From Pasteurella atlantica (GTDB lineage: Bacteria > Pseudomonadota > Gammaproteobacteria > Enterobacterales > Pasteurellaceae): a stretch of 64,000 bases of DNA. The notes beneath the pieces are model-generated. The model did no database searches. It saw only the letters and a program-made list of their open reading frames with translations, and had not been told where the DNA came from. Below are positions 19,201 through 29,149 of this stretch, piece by piece; position 1 is the stretch's first letter; each line of letters begins with the position of its first letter. The position numbers and the translations under genes were made by a program. Location: assembly GCF_963693435.1 (NCBI RefSeq), contig NZ_OY856306.1, positions 1,550,001-1,614,000 of the forward strand, read 5' to 3'.

Positions 19201-22200
19201 GGGAATTAAAGTCAGTCCAACTACCGTGGCTGCGGATAAAGATAACCAAGAGTTTACGGTATCATTAAGTGATGCAGTAAAAACCAAATTGGATAACTTA
19301 GCCACTAACCCAAATGCGACTTACTTAAACAAAACAGGCTCAAACATCGGTAATGACACCGCAAAAGCGACCTTCGGTCAAAATGTTGGTAAAGCAAGTA
19401 TTACGGGTAATGGTACACAGCTAGTTCAAGAAAAAGCCGTGAAAAGCTATGTGGATAACAAAGCGGTTCAGTTAGGTAATCAAATCACGAATGTGAGCAA
19501 AACCTTAAAAGAAGAAGTGGCGATTGTTGAAAACAGTGGCTTAACACTAGATACCACCGCCGCAACCACAACCAAAGGAGCGATTTATACCTTAGGTTTA
19601 GATGCAGCGAAAGTAAAAGAAGTGGCAGGCACCACAACCCTTCCAGCAGATTTAGCGGCAAAAGCCAACAAAGATGCGTCTAACTTAACCGACCCAGCAG
19701 ATGTGGGTAAATGGAAAGAAAAACTGGGGATTGATGGATTAGCCACTAACAGCAATATTGCCAGCAAACTGGAAGCCAATGACATTATCAGTACAGATAA
19801 GACTATAGGTATTGATACCAAAACTACCGCAGGCAAAGTGGACTTAAAAGTCAATCTTGATGGCACAACACTGGCGAAAAATAGCAAGGGTGCAATCGGT
19901 CTTATCGATAATGCGGTGACGACGGCGAAAATTTTAAATGCGGCGGTAACCAAAGAGAAACTAGGCACAGATGTCACTACTGTTCTTAATAAAGTCGGTG
20001 TGGGTAAAGTAGAAACGGGTAATCAAAACACCGTAACAGGTGGTGCTGTGAAAACGTATGTTGATGGTAAAGCAACGGAGTTAACCACTCAGATTACCAA
20101 TGTAGGCAAAACCTCGAAAGAAGAAGTGGCGATTGTTGAAAACAGTGGGTTAACACTGACAAAAACAAACGCAACAACAGAGAAAGGGGCTAAATATACC
20201 TTAGGCTTAGATGCGGAGAAAGTAAAAGAAGTAGCAGGTACCACTAACCTTGCGACAGACTACTTAAAAGTAGATGGCTCAAACATTGCTAACAATAAAG
20301 CAACACTGGGTCAAAATGTCGGTAAAGACACCATTGACGGTAAAACCACGGAGCTAGTTCAAGAAAAAGCAGTAAAAACTTATGTTGATACAGCACTTGA
20401 GAAAGTGGGTAAAGCCAAAGACGGTAAAGACGGTTACATCGGCGTTGATGGTAAAGACGGTAAAAATGGCGTCGGCATTGATGGTAAAGACGGTATTACG
20501 GTGAAAGGCAAAGACGGTAAAAACGGCGTCACTATCAAAGGTGAAGATGGTGTGAATGGAACCAACGGGGTCATCGGACTAAATGGACACGATGGCATCG
20601 ACGGAAAACCAGCGAAAGATGTTTCCGCAGACATCAAAGTGGTCAATGGAAAAGCAGGCGTGAATGGAAAAGACGGCGAAAGCTTAACCCGTGTGATTTA
20701 CCAAGATGAAACTGGTACAACACATACGGTTGCCACACTGGATGATGGATTAGTCTTTGCTGGCAATACGCCGAATAAAGTGATGAAAGCCCTTAATGAC
20801 ACCTTAGTGATTGAAGGACAAAAAGGCACAGACCCAGCTAAACACTTAACGAAAGACGCTGAGTTTGCTGCAGACAATATCTTTGTTGATACCACAGATG
20901 GTAAGTTAGAAATCAAACTGGCGAAGAAACTGCAAGGTGTTGAAGGTATTGGCATTGCAGGTAAAGACGGTTTAAGTATTGCAGGGAAAGATGGAGCAAA
21001 TGGCTTAAACGGTAAAGACGGTGAAAATGCAGTTGCGATTAATGGAAAAGACGGCATTTCAATCAAAGGAAAAGATGGAAAAGACGGCGTATCTATTAAA
21101 GGTGAAGACGGTATTTCCATTAAAGGTGAAGATGGCATGGATGGTTTAAACGGCATCGGACTCAATGGAAAAGACGGGATTACGGTTAATGGAAAAGACG
21201 GTAAAGACGGAAAAGATTCCATTGCGATTAACGGCAAAGACGGCATTTCAATCAAAGGTGAAAATGGCAAAGATGGCATTTCCATTAAAGGTGAAGACGG
21301 CATTGCGGTAAATGGTAAAAATGGAAAAGATGGCGTATCAATCCACGGTGATGATGGCATCAGTATTAAAGGTGAAGATGGTAAAACATTGGTTACTCTT
21401 GGTAAGGATGGTCAAAATGGTGTTATAGGGCTTCAAGGAGCACCAGGTAAAAATGGTGCAGACGGCAAATTCTATGACATCAGTATCCAAAATGGAAAAG
21501 ATGGTTTAGATGGCACCACAACTGACAGAATCGTTTATGTTGATAAAGCAACGGGAGACAAAAAAGAAGTCGCCACACTGGATGATGGGTTAGTCTTTGC
21601 TGGCAATACGCCGAATAAAGTGATGAAAGCCCTTAATGACACCTTAGTGATTGAAGGACAAAAAGGCACTGATCCAGCTAAACACTTAACGAAAGACGCT
21701 GAGTTTGCTGCAGACAATATCTTTGTCGATACCACAGATGGTAAGTTAGAAATCAAACTGGCGAAGAAACTACAGGGTGTTGAAGGTATTGGCATTGCAG
21801 GTAAAGACGGTTTAAGTATTGCAGGGAAAGATGGAGCAAATGGCTTAAACGGTAAAGACGGTGAAAATGCGGTGGCGATTAATGGAAAAGACGGCATTTC
21901 AATCAAAGGAAAAGATGGAAAAGATGGCATTTCCATTAAAGGTGCAGATGGCATTGCCGTTAATGGTAAAGACGGTAAAAATGGCGTGACTATCAAAGGT
22001 GAAGATGGTGTGAATGGAACCAACGGGGTCATCGGACTAAATGGACACGATGGCATCGACGGAAAACCAGCGAAAGACGTTTCAGCAGACATCAAAGTGG
22101 TCAATGGAAAAGCAGGCGTGAATGGAAAAGACGGCGAAAGCTTAACCCGTGTGATTTACCAAGATGAAACTGGCACAACGCATACGGTTGCGACGTTAGA

Positions 22201-23419
22201 TGATGGTTTTATCCTTGCAACGGATAATGGCAAACAAGCAGTAAAACTGAATGACACCTTAAATATCAAAGGGGGCGTAACAGAAACCGCAAAACTCAGT
22301 GATAACAACATTGGTGTCGTGAACAATGGTACAGATGGGTTAGCCGTTAAACTGGCAAAAGACCTCACTGGTTTAGATTCAATCGTATTTGGAGCAGCGA
22401 AAGGAAATGATGTTGTTTCTATCTCGAATGAAGGCATTAACGCAGGGGGTAAACGCATTACCAATATCGGTGACGCAACACAAGATACCGATGCGGTGAA
22501 CTACAAACAGTTAAAAGCCCTGAATAATGGTAAAGGTATTGATGTTGCTGCTTGGCAGAAACAGATATTACCGACTATCTCATTCTTAAGTGATGGCAAA
22601 GCGGCGGGTGACTTTGAGTTAGGCGAACTTGCATTTGACTTTGGAGATGGCTTAAAAGTTGAAAAACAAACCAAAGATGGAAAACAAGTGGCTCACATTA
22701 CGTTAGACAAGGAGACCTTGAAAAATGACCCTAACTTTAAAGGGAAAGACGGTGTCAACGGTAAAGATGGAAAAGACGGTAAATCTGCCTATGAAATCTG
22801 GAAAGGACAAGCGGGCAATCAAAGTAAGTCAGAACAAGACTTTATTCTTGCTCAAAAAGGTCCTAAAGGTGACAAAGGTGAACCAGGGACTGGAACAGGC
22901 TCAGGTTCAGTGGTTAATCCAGAGAAGATTGAAATCCAAAATACGACCATCAACAACAAAGGGGTGACGGTCAATAAAGGTGCGAATATTAATGTAAATA
23001 ATGGTTCAGAAATTAGCATTAATAAAGGCGGAAACCTCCACTTACAAGAAGGATCTAAGGTAACGGTTGAGAAGAATGTTGACATCAATATGGGTGGAAA
23101 CCAAATCCATAATATTGCTGCGGGAACCAAAGCGGGTGATGCTGTTAATCTTGCTCAGTTAAATAAAGGATTAGAGGACGTGAGAAAAGGTGCAAGCAGT
23201 GGCACATCAAGTGCGATGGCAGCAGCAAGCTTACCACAGGCTTATAAACCGGGACATAGTATGGTCTCTTTAGCGGGGGCAAGTTATGACAAAGCGGCTT
23301 CTTTTGCAGTGGGTGTTTCATCGATTTCTGATAATGGTAAATGGATTATCAAAGGAAATCTGAATGCAAATACAGAAGGAAAAGTTGGTGTTGGCATAGG
23401 TGCTGGTTATCAATGGTAA
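16235..23419 (+). CDS. Giant trimeric autotransporter adhesin with collagen-like stalk
   Basis: A 2394-residue type Vc secreted protein. An extended signal peptide (MNNIYKIVFNQTTQTY, then a hydrophobic core ending SSAMA at 67-71) is followed by a YadA-like head with SIAIG/SIALG repeats (about 120-340). A long stalk of coiled-coil and neck-like repeats follows, with an 888-base unit present twice in tandem. Glycine-rich GKDG/GEDG Gly-x-y segments resembling bacterial collagen lie at about 1390-1765, 1850-1990 and 2165-2220. The last 70 residues form the membrane anchor, ending GVGIGAGYQW with a terminal aromatic residue. It should sit in the outer membrane as a trimer and bind host cells or matrix; the ligand cannot be read from sequence. 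A terminator follows at once. The frame is intact despite the repeats. Confidence 0.95.
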   Translation: MNNIYKIVFNQTTQTYTAVSELAKGAKKSQTQSSVFRPLSSEQQAGTFLPKFAKITLAISMILGFSSSAMAVVSDAEFKALKRQVEALKTQKTFFHVNSATNTGSGDPITNSGYIFTSAGARRLGAIAAGESAVSGGNNAISIGRYSNAKGLQSIAIGGSGAPLSASSGLLSQIQTIASGSQSIALGGDVHAEGNGSIAIGGDDLFSISNTNFDGTDASLGLAPTEWKGNVGELGKYYKSLTGKNMDIFTRGKEKKEIENRWTTKSSGEGSVAIGLMAVSEGALSTALGVKSKAIGLSSIALGLAAQAQGRESIALGAAALANNKNSVALGSKAETRAFTQEDSATVNGLKYKDFTGFADGVVSVGKDYHEKQIINVAPGKIAQTSTDAINGSQLFATNKAIGNVAKSVKNNFGGNAALNENGNITFTNIGGTGKGTIHEAIGDIKTTADAAKRKTLANSTTLNNKADKNAGNLSTADVAAWKRKIDTDTNSVERVTKGDGIEVTGGTTAKNKNWTVALSQDTKTKLAKIAQNETALGNKADKNAGNLGATEVNAWTTKLNTGANIAAPKGKLVTDSQVKTALDTKLDADDITSKDKSVTIDTKTTAGKVDLKINVDGSTIKVNDEGQLQAVASAPEVDGTSVALNSAGKVSVKDKGISAAKLADNAVTEDKIADALLTELKAKSREKVKAGAGIKVSPTTVAADKDNQEFTVSLSDAVKTKLDNLAANPNATYLNKTGSNIGNDTAKATFGQNVGKASITGNGTQLVQEKAVKSYVDGKAVQLGNQITNVSKTLKEEVAIVENSGLTLDTTAATTTKGAIYTLGLDAAKVKEVAGTTTLPADLAAKANKDASNLTDPADVGKWKKKLGIDGLPTNANIASKLEADDITSKDKSVTIDTKTTAGKVDLKINVDGSTIKVNDEGQLQAVASAPEVDGTSVALNSAGKVSVKDKGISAAKLADNAVTEDKIADALLTELKAKSREKVKAGAGIKVSPTTVAADKDNQEFTVSLSDAVKTKLDNLATNPNATYLNKTGSNIGNDTAKATFGQNVGKASITGNGTQLVQEKAVKSYVDNKAVQLGNQITNVSKTLKEEVAIVENSGLTLDTTAATTTKGAIYTLGLDAAKVKEVAGTTTLPADLAAKANKDASNLTDPADVGKWKEKLGIDGLATNSNIASKLEANDIISTDKTIGIDTKTTAGKVDLKVNLDGTTLAKNSKGAIGLIDNAVTTAKILNAAVTKEKLGTDVTTVLNKVGVGKVETGNQNTVTGGAVKTYVDGKATELTTQITNVGKTSKEEVAIVENSGLTLTKTNATTEKGAKYTLGLDAEKVKEVAGTTNLATDYLKVDGSNIANNKATLGQNVGKDTIDGKTTELVQEKAVKTYVDTALEKVGKAKDGKDGYIGVDGKDGKNGVGIDGKDGITVKGKDGKNGVTIKGEDGVNGTNGVIGLNGHDGIDGKPAKDVSADIKVVNGKAGVNGKDGESLTRVIYQDETGTTHTVATLDDGLVFAGNTPNKVMKALNDTLVIEGQKGTDPAKHLTKDAEFAADNIFVDTTDGKLEIKLAKKLQGVEGIGIAGKDGLSIAGKDGANGLNGKDGENAVAINGKDGISIKGKDGKDGVSIKGEDGISIKGEDGMDGLNGIGLNGKDGITVNGKDGKDGKDSIAINGKDGISIKGENGKDGISIKGEDGIAVNGKNGKDGVSIHGDDGISIKGEDGKTLVTLGKDGQNGVIGLQGAPGKNGADGKFYDISIQNGKDGLDGTTTDRIVYVDKATGDKKEVATLDDGLVFAGNTPNKVMKALNDTLVIEGQKGTDPAKHLTKDAEFAADNIFVDTTDGKLEIKLAKKLQGVEGIGIAGKDGLSIAGKDGANGLNGKDGENAVAINGKDGISIKGKDGKDGISIKGADGIAVNGKDGKNGVTIKGEDGVNGTNGVIGLNGHDGIDGKPAKDVSADIKVVNGKAGVNGKDGESLTRVIYQDETGTTHTVATLDDGFILATDNGKQAVKLNDTLNIKGGVTETAKLSDNNIGVVNNGTDGLAVKLAKDLTGLDSIVFGAAKGNDVVSISNEGINAGGKRITNIGDATQDTDAVNYKQLKALNNGKGIDVAAWQKQILPTISFLSDGKAAGDFELGELAFDFGDGLKVEKQTKDGKQVAHITLDKETLKNDPNFKGKDGVNGKDGKDGKSAYEIWKGQAGNQSKSEQDFILAQKGPKGDKGEPGTGTGSGSVVNPEKIEIQNTTINNKGVTVNKGANINVNNGSEISINKGGNLHLQEGSKVTVEKNVDINMGGNQIHNIAAGTKAGDAVNLAQLNKGLEDVRKGASSGTSSAMAAASLPQAYKPGHSMVSLAGASYDKAASFAVGVSSISDNGKWIIKGNLNANTEGKVGVGIGAGYQW
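18002..19777 (+). repeat. Tandem duplication, 2 x 888 bases, in the adhesin stalk
   Basis: The codon GAT at 18002 (start of DDITSKDKSV) recurs at 18890, and the equivalent AAT at 19778, so the period is 888 bases (296 residues). The two units are nearly identical base for base, differing at a handful of sites (for example AANPNATY and TNPNATY, VDGKAVQ and VDNKAVQ). A third, diverged and shorter copy begins at 19778. High identity at silent positions shows a recent duplication or conversion. Confidence 0.9.
20513..22206 (+). repeat. Interleaved duplicated modules in the collagen-like stalk
   Basis: Two repeat pairs interlock. Segment 20733-21085 recurs almost exactly at 21573-21925 (offset 840 bases, 280 residues; begins at ATLDDGLVFAGN). 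Segment 20513-20748 recurs at 21971-22206 (offset 1458 bases, 486 residues; includes GVNGTNGVIGLNGHDG). The offsets are multiples of three, so the frame is kept. The copies differ only at scattered positions, which implies a recent module shuffle. Confidence 0.85.
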
Positions 23420-23459
23420 GATTAAGATTTAAGAATAGAAATTAAAGATTAATCTAAAA

Positions 23460-23494
23460 TAAAATGCCCTCTTCATTCGAAGGGGGCATTTTTT
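23460..23494 (+). terminator. Intrinsic terminator of the adhesin gene
   Basis: A 14-base stem (AAAATGCCCTCTTC / GAAGGGGGCATTTT, one G-T pair) with loop ATTC is followed by a T run, about 40 bases after the stop codon. Confidence 0.92.
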
Positions 23495-23660
23495 ATTACA
23501 ACCAATATTAAAACAAATATACTTGTTTTAATATTAGGTATGAAATTTGTAAGTTTTTGAATAAGTTATTTTGTATCTTTCTTAAAAAAATAACTACAAA
23601 TAGTTCTCAAAATCAGTTAATATCAAACGACTATTTATTATTCAATTAAGGTCTCTTTAT

Positions 23661-24422
23661 ATGAAAAAAGAAGAAATTGGACACAATTTTTTAGCTCGTT
23701 TAGGTAAAAAACGTCTTCGTCCGGGTGGTAAACTCGCAACAGATTGGTTAATCGCACAAGGGGATTTTAATGAAGATAAAAAAGTGCTTGAAGTTGCGTG
23801 TAATATGGGAACAACTGCAATTCAGTTAGCAAAACATTATGGTTGTGAAATTATTGGAATTGATCTAGATGAAACAGCATTAGAAAAAGCACGCAAAAAT
23901 ATTACTGCAGAAAAAGTTGAACATTTAGTGAAAGTAATGCGAGGTAATGCAACCAAACTTCCTTTTGAAGATAACAGCTTTGATATTGTTATTAATGAAG
24001 CAATGTTGACGATGTTACCTATTACTGCAAAACAAAAAGCGATCAGTGAATATTTTAGAGTACTGAAACCAAATGGTATTTTGCTTACTCACGATGTAAT
24101 GTTAAATACGGATGAAGCTGAAAAAACCATCACTGAATTACGTGAAGCAATCAACATTACCGTCACGCCTCTTACTAAGCAAGGCTGGGAGGAACTTTTC
24201 CAAAATTGTAGCTTCGAGCAAGTTGACTCTTTTTCTGGCGATATGACACTGCTTTCGCCTAAAGGATTAATTTATGATGAAGGTATTTTAGGTGCTTTAA
24301 AAATTATTCGTAATGCGTTAAAAAGAGAAAATTTTGCTACCTTTAAAAAAATGTTCAAAATATTCAATTCTCCTGATAAAAAATTAGGGTTTATTACTGT
24401 TCGTAGCCAAAAACTTAAATAA
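23661..24422 (+). CDS. Class I SAM-dependent methyltransferase (paralogue 1)
   Basis: A 253-residue UbiE/COQ5-like methyltransferase of unknown substrate. Motif I is VLEVACNMGTTAIQLA at about 46-61, the acidic end of strand 2 is GIDLDE, and FDIVINEAMLTMLP and YFRVLKPNGILLTHD form motifs II-III. The N-terminal IGHNFLARLGKKRLRPGGK is shared with the second copy at 25066, and also resembles an uncharacterised family found in other Pasteurellaceae, as I recall. The glycine-rich loop reads CNMGTT instead of the common GxGxG. It is cytosolic. It has its own leader after the adhesin terminator and converges on arfA. Confidence 0.85.
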   Translation: MKKEEIGHNFLARLGKKRLRPGGKLATDWLIAQGDFNEDKKVLEVACNMGTTAIQLAKHYGCEIIGIDLDETALEKARKNITAEKVEHLVKVMRGNATKLPFEDNSFDIVINEAMLTMLPITAKQKAISEYFRVLKPNGILLTHDVMLNTDEAEKTITELREAINITVTPLTKQGWEELFQNCSFEQVDSFSGDMTLLSPKGLIYDEGILGALKIIRNALKRENFATFKKMFKIFNSPDKKLGFITVRSQKLK

Positions 24423-24436
24423 CAACAGATTATCAA

Positions 24437-24652
24437 TTAAAAAAGCCCATTTAAAAATAGTCTATTTAGATTACTTTTAAATGGGCTTTCACCTTTCGAG
24501 AATGCTTGTTGGTGTTTTTGTTTACGCTGATAACTCCCCTTACCTTTCTTACTTTTTACTATTCGTGTTCTAAATAATGGATCATTTACCATTGCTTTAA
24601 TCACGCTCTCTTTTATCTCACCTCGTTGATGAGCATAACCTATTTTAGCCAT
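24437..24652 (-). CDS. arfA: Alternative ribosome-rescue factor ArfA
   Basis: A 71-residue protein from ATG 24652 (AAGGAG five bases upstream; an in-frame GTG two codons earlier is too close to the site). The segments HQRGEIKESVIKAMVNDPLF and KKGKGSYQRKQKH match ArfA, which enters stalled ribosomes lacking a stop codon and recruits RF2 when tmRNA fails. The last third of the coding region forms a 15-base perfect stem followed by a T run that overlaps the stop codon, so most transcripts should end before or in the stop codon. This gives a non-stop mRNA whose product is degraded by tmRNA tagging unless tmRNA is exhausted, the known ArfA switch. Confidence 0.92.
   Translation of the reverse strand: MAKIGYAHQRGEIKESVIKAMVNDPLFRTRIVKSKKGKGSYQRKQKHQQAFSKGESPFKSNLNRLFLNGLF
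24439..24489 (-). terminator. Terminator hairpin inside the arfA coding region
   Basis: The arms 24475-24489 and 24442-24456 are perfectly complementary over 15 bases (core AAAGCCCATTTAAAA), with an 18-base loop. On the minus strand a run of six T follows (24444-24439), and the TAA stop occupies 24439-24437. Transcription ending in the T run leaves no complete stop codon. Confidence 0.88.
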
Positions 24653-25065
24653 TTTCACTCCTTATTATTTCATATTGACTAGCCTATGTAGTATATCATA
24701 TCCCAAAATTTTTATAAGCGGTATGATTGTTCTATTTTTTTACAAATTTAATTCCCAATGTAGAAATTGGACATACATCACCCAATAATTAAATATAAAT
24801 CAATGGGTTATGTTAAAAATTAACCAGATATAGCGGTAACATTTGGTTTAAAATTTACAATTTTATGCTCGATTTTCTCAATAAAAATTATTAATGTATA
24901 AAAATCAATAGGTAAAAGTTTATGATTGTTCTGTATTGTTTATATTTAAGCTGAATTAAAATTGACAATATGACTTAATCTAGTATATAACAATAATAAA
25001 AACGTTTATAATACGATATACAAGCGGTGAGATAATAACAAAATTTTACAATATGTGAGGTTCTT
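24653..25065. other. Intergenic region between arfA and the second methyltransferase
   Basis: 413 very AT-rich bases without a supported gene. It holds three uptake-like sequences (24716-24752, 24831-24861, 25021-25052), the last one running up to the ribosome binding site of the next gene (GTGAGG). Promoters for the divergent genes must lie here, but I cannot single out hexamers with confidence. Confidence 0.6.
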
Positions 25066-25830
25066 ATGGACAAAGAAAAAATGGGATATGATTTTTTAAC
25101 TCGTTTAGGTAAAACTCATTTCTACCCTGGTGGTCGAGTGGCAAACGAATGGTTAATGGCGAATGGAGATTTTAATAAAGATAAGAAAGTCTTAAATATT
25201 GCCTGTAATAATGGTTCAACTGCAATTTATTTAGCATCAAAATTTGGTTGTCATATCACTGCAATTGATTGTGATGAAGAAATTCTAAAAAAAGCACATA
25301 AAAATGTCGCTGAAAGTAAAAAAGTTGCAGATTTAATTACACTTATTCAGGGAGATATTATTAAATTACCTTTTGAGAATAATCAATTTGATATTATTGC
25401 AAATGATCTAATGCTAACTTTGTTACCAAAAGAGATGAAACAACAGGTATTAGAAGAGTATTTACGAGTACTAAAACCAAATGGTTTATTCCTCACTCAC
25501 GATATTATGCTGGAAACAACAAAAAGTGAAGCAGAAGAAGTGATTACGGAATTAGAAGAAGCCATTCAAGCCACTATCGCACCTTTAACAAAATCTGAAT
25601 GGAAAGAAACCTTTAAACAATCTGGATTTCGTAATGTAGAAACATTTTCAGGAGAAATTTCACTATTTTCTCCAAAAGGATTAATTGATTACAAAGGTTT
25701 TGCTGGTGTATTAAAGATTATTGGTAATGCATTAAAAACAAAAAATAATAAATCTTTTATTAAAATGTTAAAAGCATTCCGAGATGCAGAAAATAAGCTC
25801 GAATTTATTGCAATTTGTAGTCAAAAATAA
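25066..25830 (+). CDS. Class I SAM-dependent methyltransferase (paralogue 2)
   Basis: A 254-residue paralogue of the protein encoded at 23661-24422, alike along its whole length: MGYDFLTRLGKTHFYPGGR, VLNIACNNGSTAIYLA (motif I), AIDCDEE, FDIIANDLMLTLLP, YLRVLKPNGLFLTHD, and the shared C-terminal FSPKGLIDY. The divergence is considerable, so the duplication is old. The composition is more AT-rich and the charge pattern more acidic than in copy 1. The substrate is unknown. perM follows after 21 bases and may share its transcript. Confidence 0.85.
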   Translation: MDKEKMGYDFLTRLGKTHFYPGGRVANEWLMANGDFNKDKKVLNIACNNGSTAIYLASKFGCHITAIDCDEEILKKAHKNVAESKKVADLITLIQGDIIKLPFENNQFDIIANDLMLTLLPKEMKQQVLEEYLRVLKPNGLFLTHDIMLETTKSEAEEVITELEEAIQATIAPLTKSEWKETFKQSGFRNVETFSGEISLFSPKGLIDYKGFAGVLKIIGNALKTKNNKSFIKMLKAFRDAENKLEFIAICSQK

Positions 25831-25851
25831 CCAAAAGAAGAGAAGGTAAAT

Positions 25852-26904
25852 ATGTTTGACCTGTTACAGAACTGGTATAGAAAAAAGTTTTCCGATCCTC
25901 AAACTGCTGTACTTTTGGGTATTTTGTTTGTAGGTTTTGGTATTATCTATTTCTTTAGTCATTTATTAATGCCACTACTTGTTGCTATCGTCTTTGCATA
26001 TTTACTAGAATGGCCTATTCACTTTTTGGTGCAAAATTTAAAATTACCCCGACTAATTAGTTTAATTATTGTTCTCGGAAGTTCCATTTCATTATCTGTT
26101 TTTCTTTTTATGGTACTGCTACCAAGTTTGTGGAATCAGACAACCACATTCTTAAAAGACTTACCATCAATGCTAAACTCTCTTAATGAATGGTTACAAA
26201 CGTTACCAGAGCTTTATCCTGATTTAATTAGTTATGCAATGCTTGATTCTTTAATGGCATCATTACAACAGAAAATTTTAGGTTTTGGAGACTCATTACT
26301 TACTCTTTCATTAAACTCCATTATTAGCATTGTAGGAATAGGCATTTACTCTTTTTTAGTCCCTTTAATGGTCTTTTTCTTACTCAAAGATAAACACCTT
26401 TTTGTACAATCTTTTCTTCGCTTTATGCCCAAAGATCGCAGTCTTGCTGCTCGGGTTTGGACAGAAATGCAATTACAAATCGCCAATTATATTCGAGGAA
26501 AATTTCTTGAAATTTTAATTGTTGCCTTTGTCACCTATTTTATTTTACTTACATTTGGATTACGTTATCCACTATTACTCTCCGTTGCTGCAGGACTATC
26601 TGTTTTAGTTCCTTATATTGGGGCTGTTTTGGTAACTATTCCTATTGCATTAGTAGCATTATTCCAATTTGGATTATCTCCTGATTTTTATTACTTACTG
26701 CTTGCTTTTGCAATTAGTCAACTACTTGATGGAAATATTGTGGTTCCTTTCTTATTCTCAGAAGCCGTTAATTTACATCCTTTAACAATTATTATTGCTG
26801 TCATTATTTTCGGTGGATTATGGGGATTATGGGGTGTCTTTTTTGCTATTCCTTTAGCAACCTTGATTAAAGCGGTGATTAATGCTTTACCAGTGGTTGA
26901 GTGA
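25852..26904 (+). CDS. perM: AI-2E-family membrane transporter, PerM-like
   Basis: A 350-residue polytopic protein. Two helices at about 15-50 are followed by a helix near 65-85, a soluble loop ([15 protein letters not shown]), and a C-terminal block of hydrophobic segments containing [15 protein letters not shown] and [13 protein letters not shown], which are typical of the AI-2E (UPF0118) family. Members act as ion-coupled exporters or permeases; the substrate of PerM is not established, and the AI-2 link is only by name. Length equals that of E. coli PerM. It is a separate gene from trxB, 183 bases downstream. Confidence 0.85.
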   Translation: MFDLLQNWYRKKFSDPQTAVLLGILFVGFGIIYFFSHLLMPLLVAIVFAYLLEWPIHFLVQNLKLPRLISLIIVLGSSISLSVFLFMVLLPSLWNQTTTFLKDLPSMLNSLNEWLQTLPELYPDLISYAMLDSLMASLQQKILGFGDSLLTLSLNSIISIVGIGIYSFLVPLMVFFLLKDKHLFVQSFLRFMPKDRSLAARVWTEMQLQIANYIRGKFLEILIVAFVTYFILLTFGLRYPLLLSVAAGLSVLVPYIGAVLVTIPIALVALFQFGLSPDFYYLLLAFAISQLLDGNIVVPFLFSEAVNLHPLTIIIAVIIFGGLWGLWGVFFAIPLATLIKAVINALPVVE

Positions 26905-27078
26905 CATAACATTTTTATGAGTAAAAAAGTAATACTCATTTGTTACCAAATAATCAAGGTAATCACATACTTTATGTATAATTATTCATCTACTCCAACA
27001 ATAAACTCAAACCTATTTTCATTACAAATAAATAACAAATACGCTAGAATAAACAATACAATTATAACTGAATTATAA

Positions 27079-28044
<966 letters not shown>

Positions 28045-28066
28045 TAAAAAATAAGAGGAATAAACA

Positions 28067-29131
28067 ATGACTGAATTAAAAAATGATCGCTATCTGAGAG
28101 CCTTATTAAGAGAAGAAGTAGATATGACGCCAGTGTGGATGATGCGTCAGGCAGGGCGTTATTTACCTGAATATAAAGAAACACGTTCACAAGCTGGCGA
28201 TTTTATGTCGTTGTGTCGTAATACAGAGCTTGCGTGTGAAGTTACTTTACAACCTTTACGCCGTTATGATTTAGATGCTGCCATTTTATTCTCAGATATT
28301 TTAACTGTACCAGATGCAATGGGATTAGGCTTATATTTTGAAGCAGGGGAAGGGCCAAAATTTGAACGCCCTGTGCAATCTAAATCTGACGTTGAAAAAT
28401 TAGGTGTGGTTGATCCCGAAGTTGAGTTGCAATATGTGATGAATGCAGTGCGTAAAATTCGTCAAGAATTAAAAGGCGATGTACCGTTAATTGGCTTTTC
28501 AGGTAGCCCTTGGACGTTAGCGACTTATATGGTGGAAGGCGGTTCATCAAAAGCATTTACGAAGATCAAAAAAATGATGTACAGCGATCCACAAACCCTT
28601 CACTTGTTACTTGCAAAATTAGCAGAAAATGTGACCGCTTATTTGAATGCTCAAATCAAAGCAGGGGCACAATCTGTGATGATTTTTGATACTTGGGGCG
28701 GTGTGCTTGCTCATCGTGATTATCAAGACTTCTCATTACAATATATGCACCAAATTGTGAACGGTTTGATCCGTGAAAATGAGGGGCGTAAAGTGCCAGT
28801 TACCTTATTTACCAAAGGTGGCGGATTATGGTTAGAAAAGATTGCTGAAACAGGTTGTGATGCAATTGGATTAGATTGGACGGTAAATTTAAGCGATGCT
28901 CGTGCCAGAGTAGGACATAAAGTCGCTTTACAAGGCAATATGGATCCGAGTGTGCTTTATGCAAGCCCACAGCGTATTGAACAAGAAGTTAAACAGATTT
29001 TAACGGATTTTGGACAAGGTACAGGACATATTTTTAATCTTGGACACGGCATTCATCAAGATGTACCTGTGGAAAGTCCAAAAATATTCGTTGATGCAAT
29101 TCATCAATATTCACAAGCCTTTCATAAGTAA
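28067..29131 (+). CDS. hemE: Uroporphyrinogen decarboxylase
   Basis: A 354-residue enzyme of normal length. The signature near the N-terminus, [15 protein letters not shown], holds the substrate-binding Arg; [14 protein letters not shown] has the essential Asp; [17 protein letters not shown] and [10 protein letters not shown] complete the family pattern. It decarboxylates uroporphyrinogen III to coproporphyrinogen III in haem synthesis, so this organism appears to make haem at least from this step. The order hemE-yjaG-hupA matches E. coli except that nfi is missing between hemE and yjaG. Confidence 0.97.
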   Translation: MTELKNDRYLRALLREEVDMTPVWMMRQAGRYLPEYKETRSQAGDFMSLCRNTELACEVTLQPLRRYDLDAAILFSDILTVPDAMGLGLYFEAGEGPKFERPVQSKSDVEKLGVVDPEVELQYVMNAVRKIRQELKGDVPLIGFSGSPWTLATYMVEGGSSKAFTKIKKMMYSDPQTLHLLLAKLAENVTAYLNAQIKAGAQSVMIFDTWGGVLAHRDYQDFSLQYMHQIVNGLIRENEGRKVPVTLFTKGGGLWLEKIAETGCDAIGLDWTVNLSDARARVGHKVALQGNMDPSVLYASPQRIEQEVKQILTDFGQGTGHIFNLGHGIHQDVPVESPKIFVDAIHQYSQAFHK

Positions 29132-29149
29132 TTTATTAGGGAATACAAA

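Noticed and set aside
17548-23130. Long open frames on the minus strand inside the adhesin gene (for example 20698-21360 and 21535-22104)
   Set aside because: They are the reverse reading of Gly-Lys-Asp-Gly repeats, giving low-complexity Pro/Ser/Phe proteins with no ribosome binding sites.
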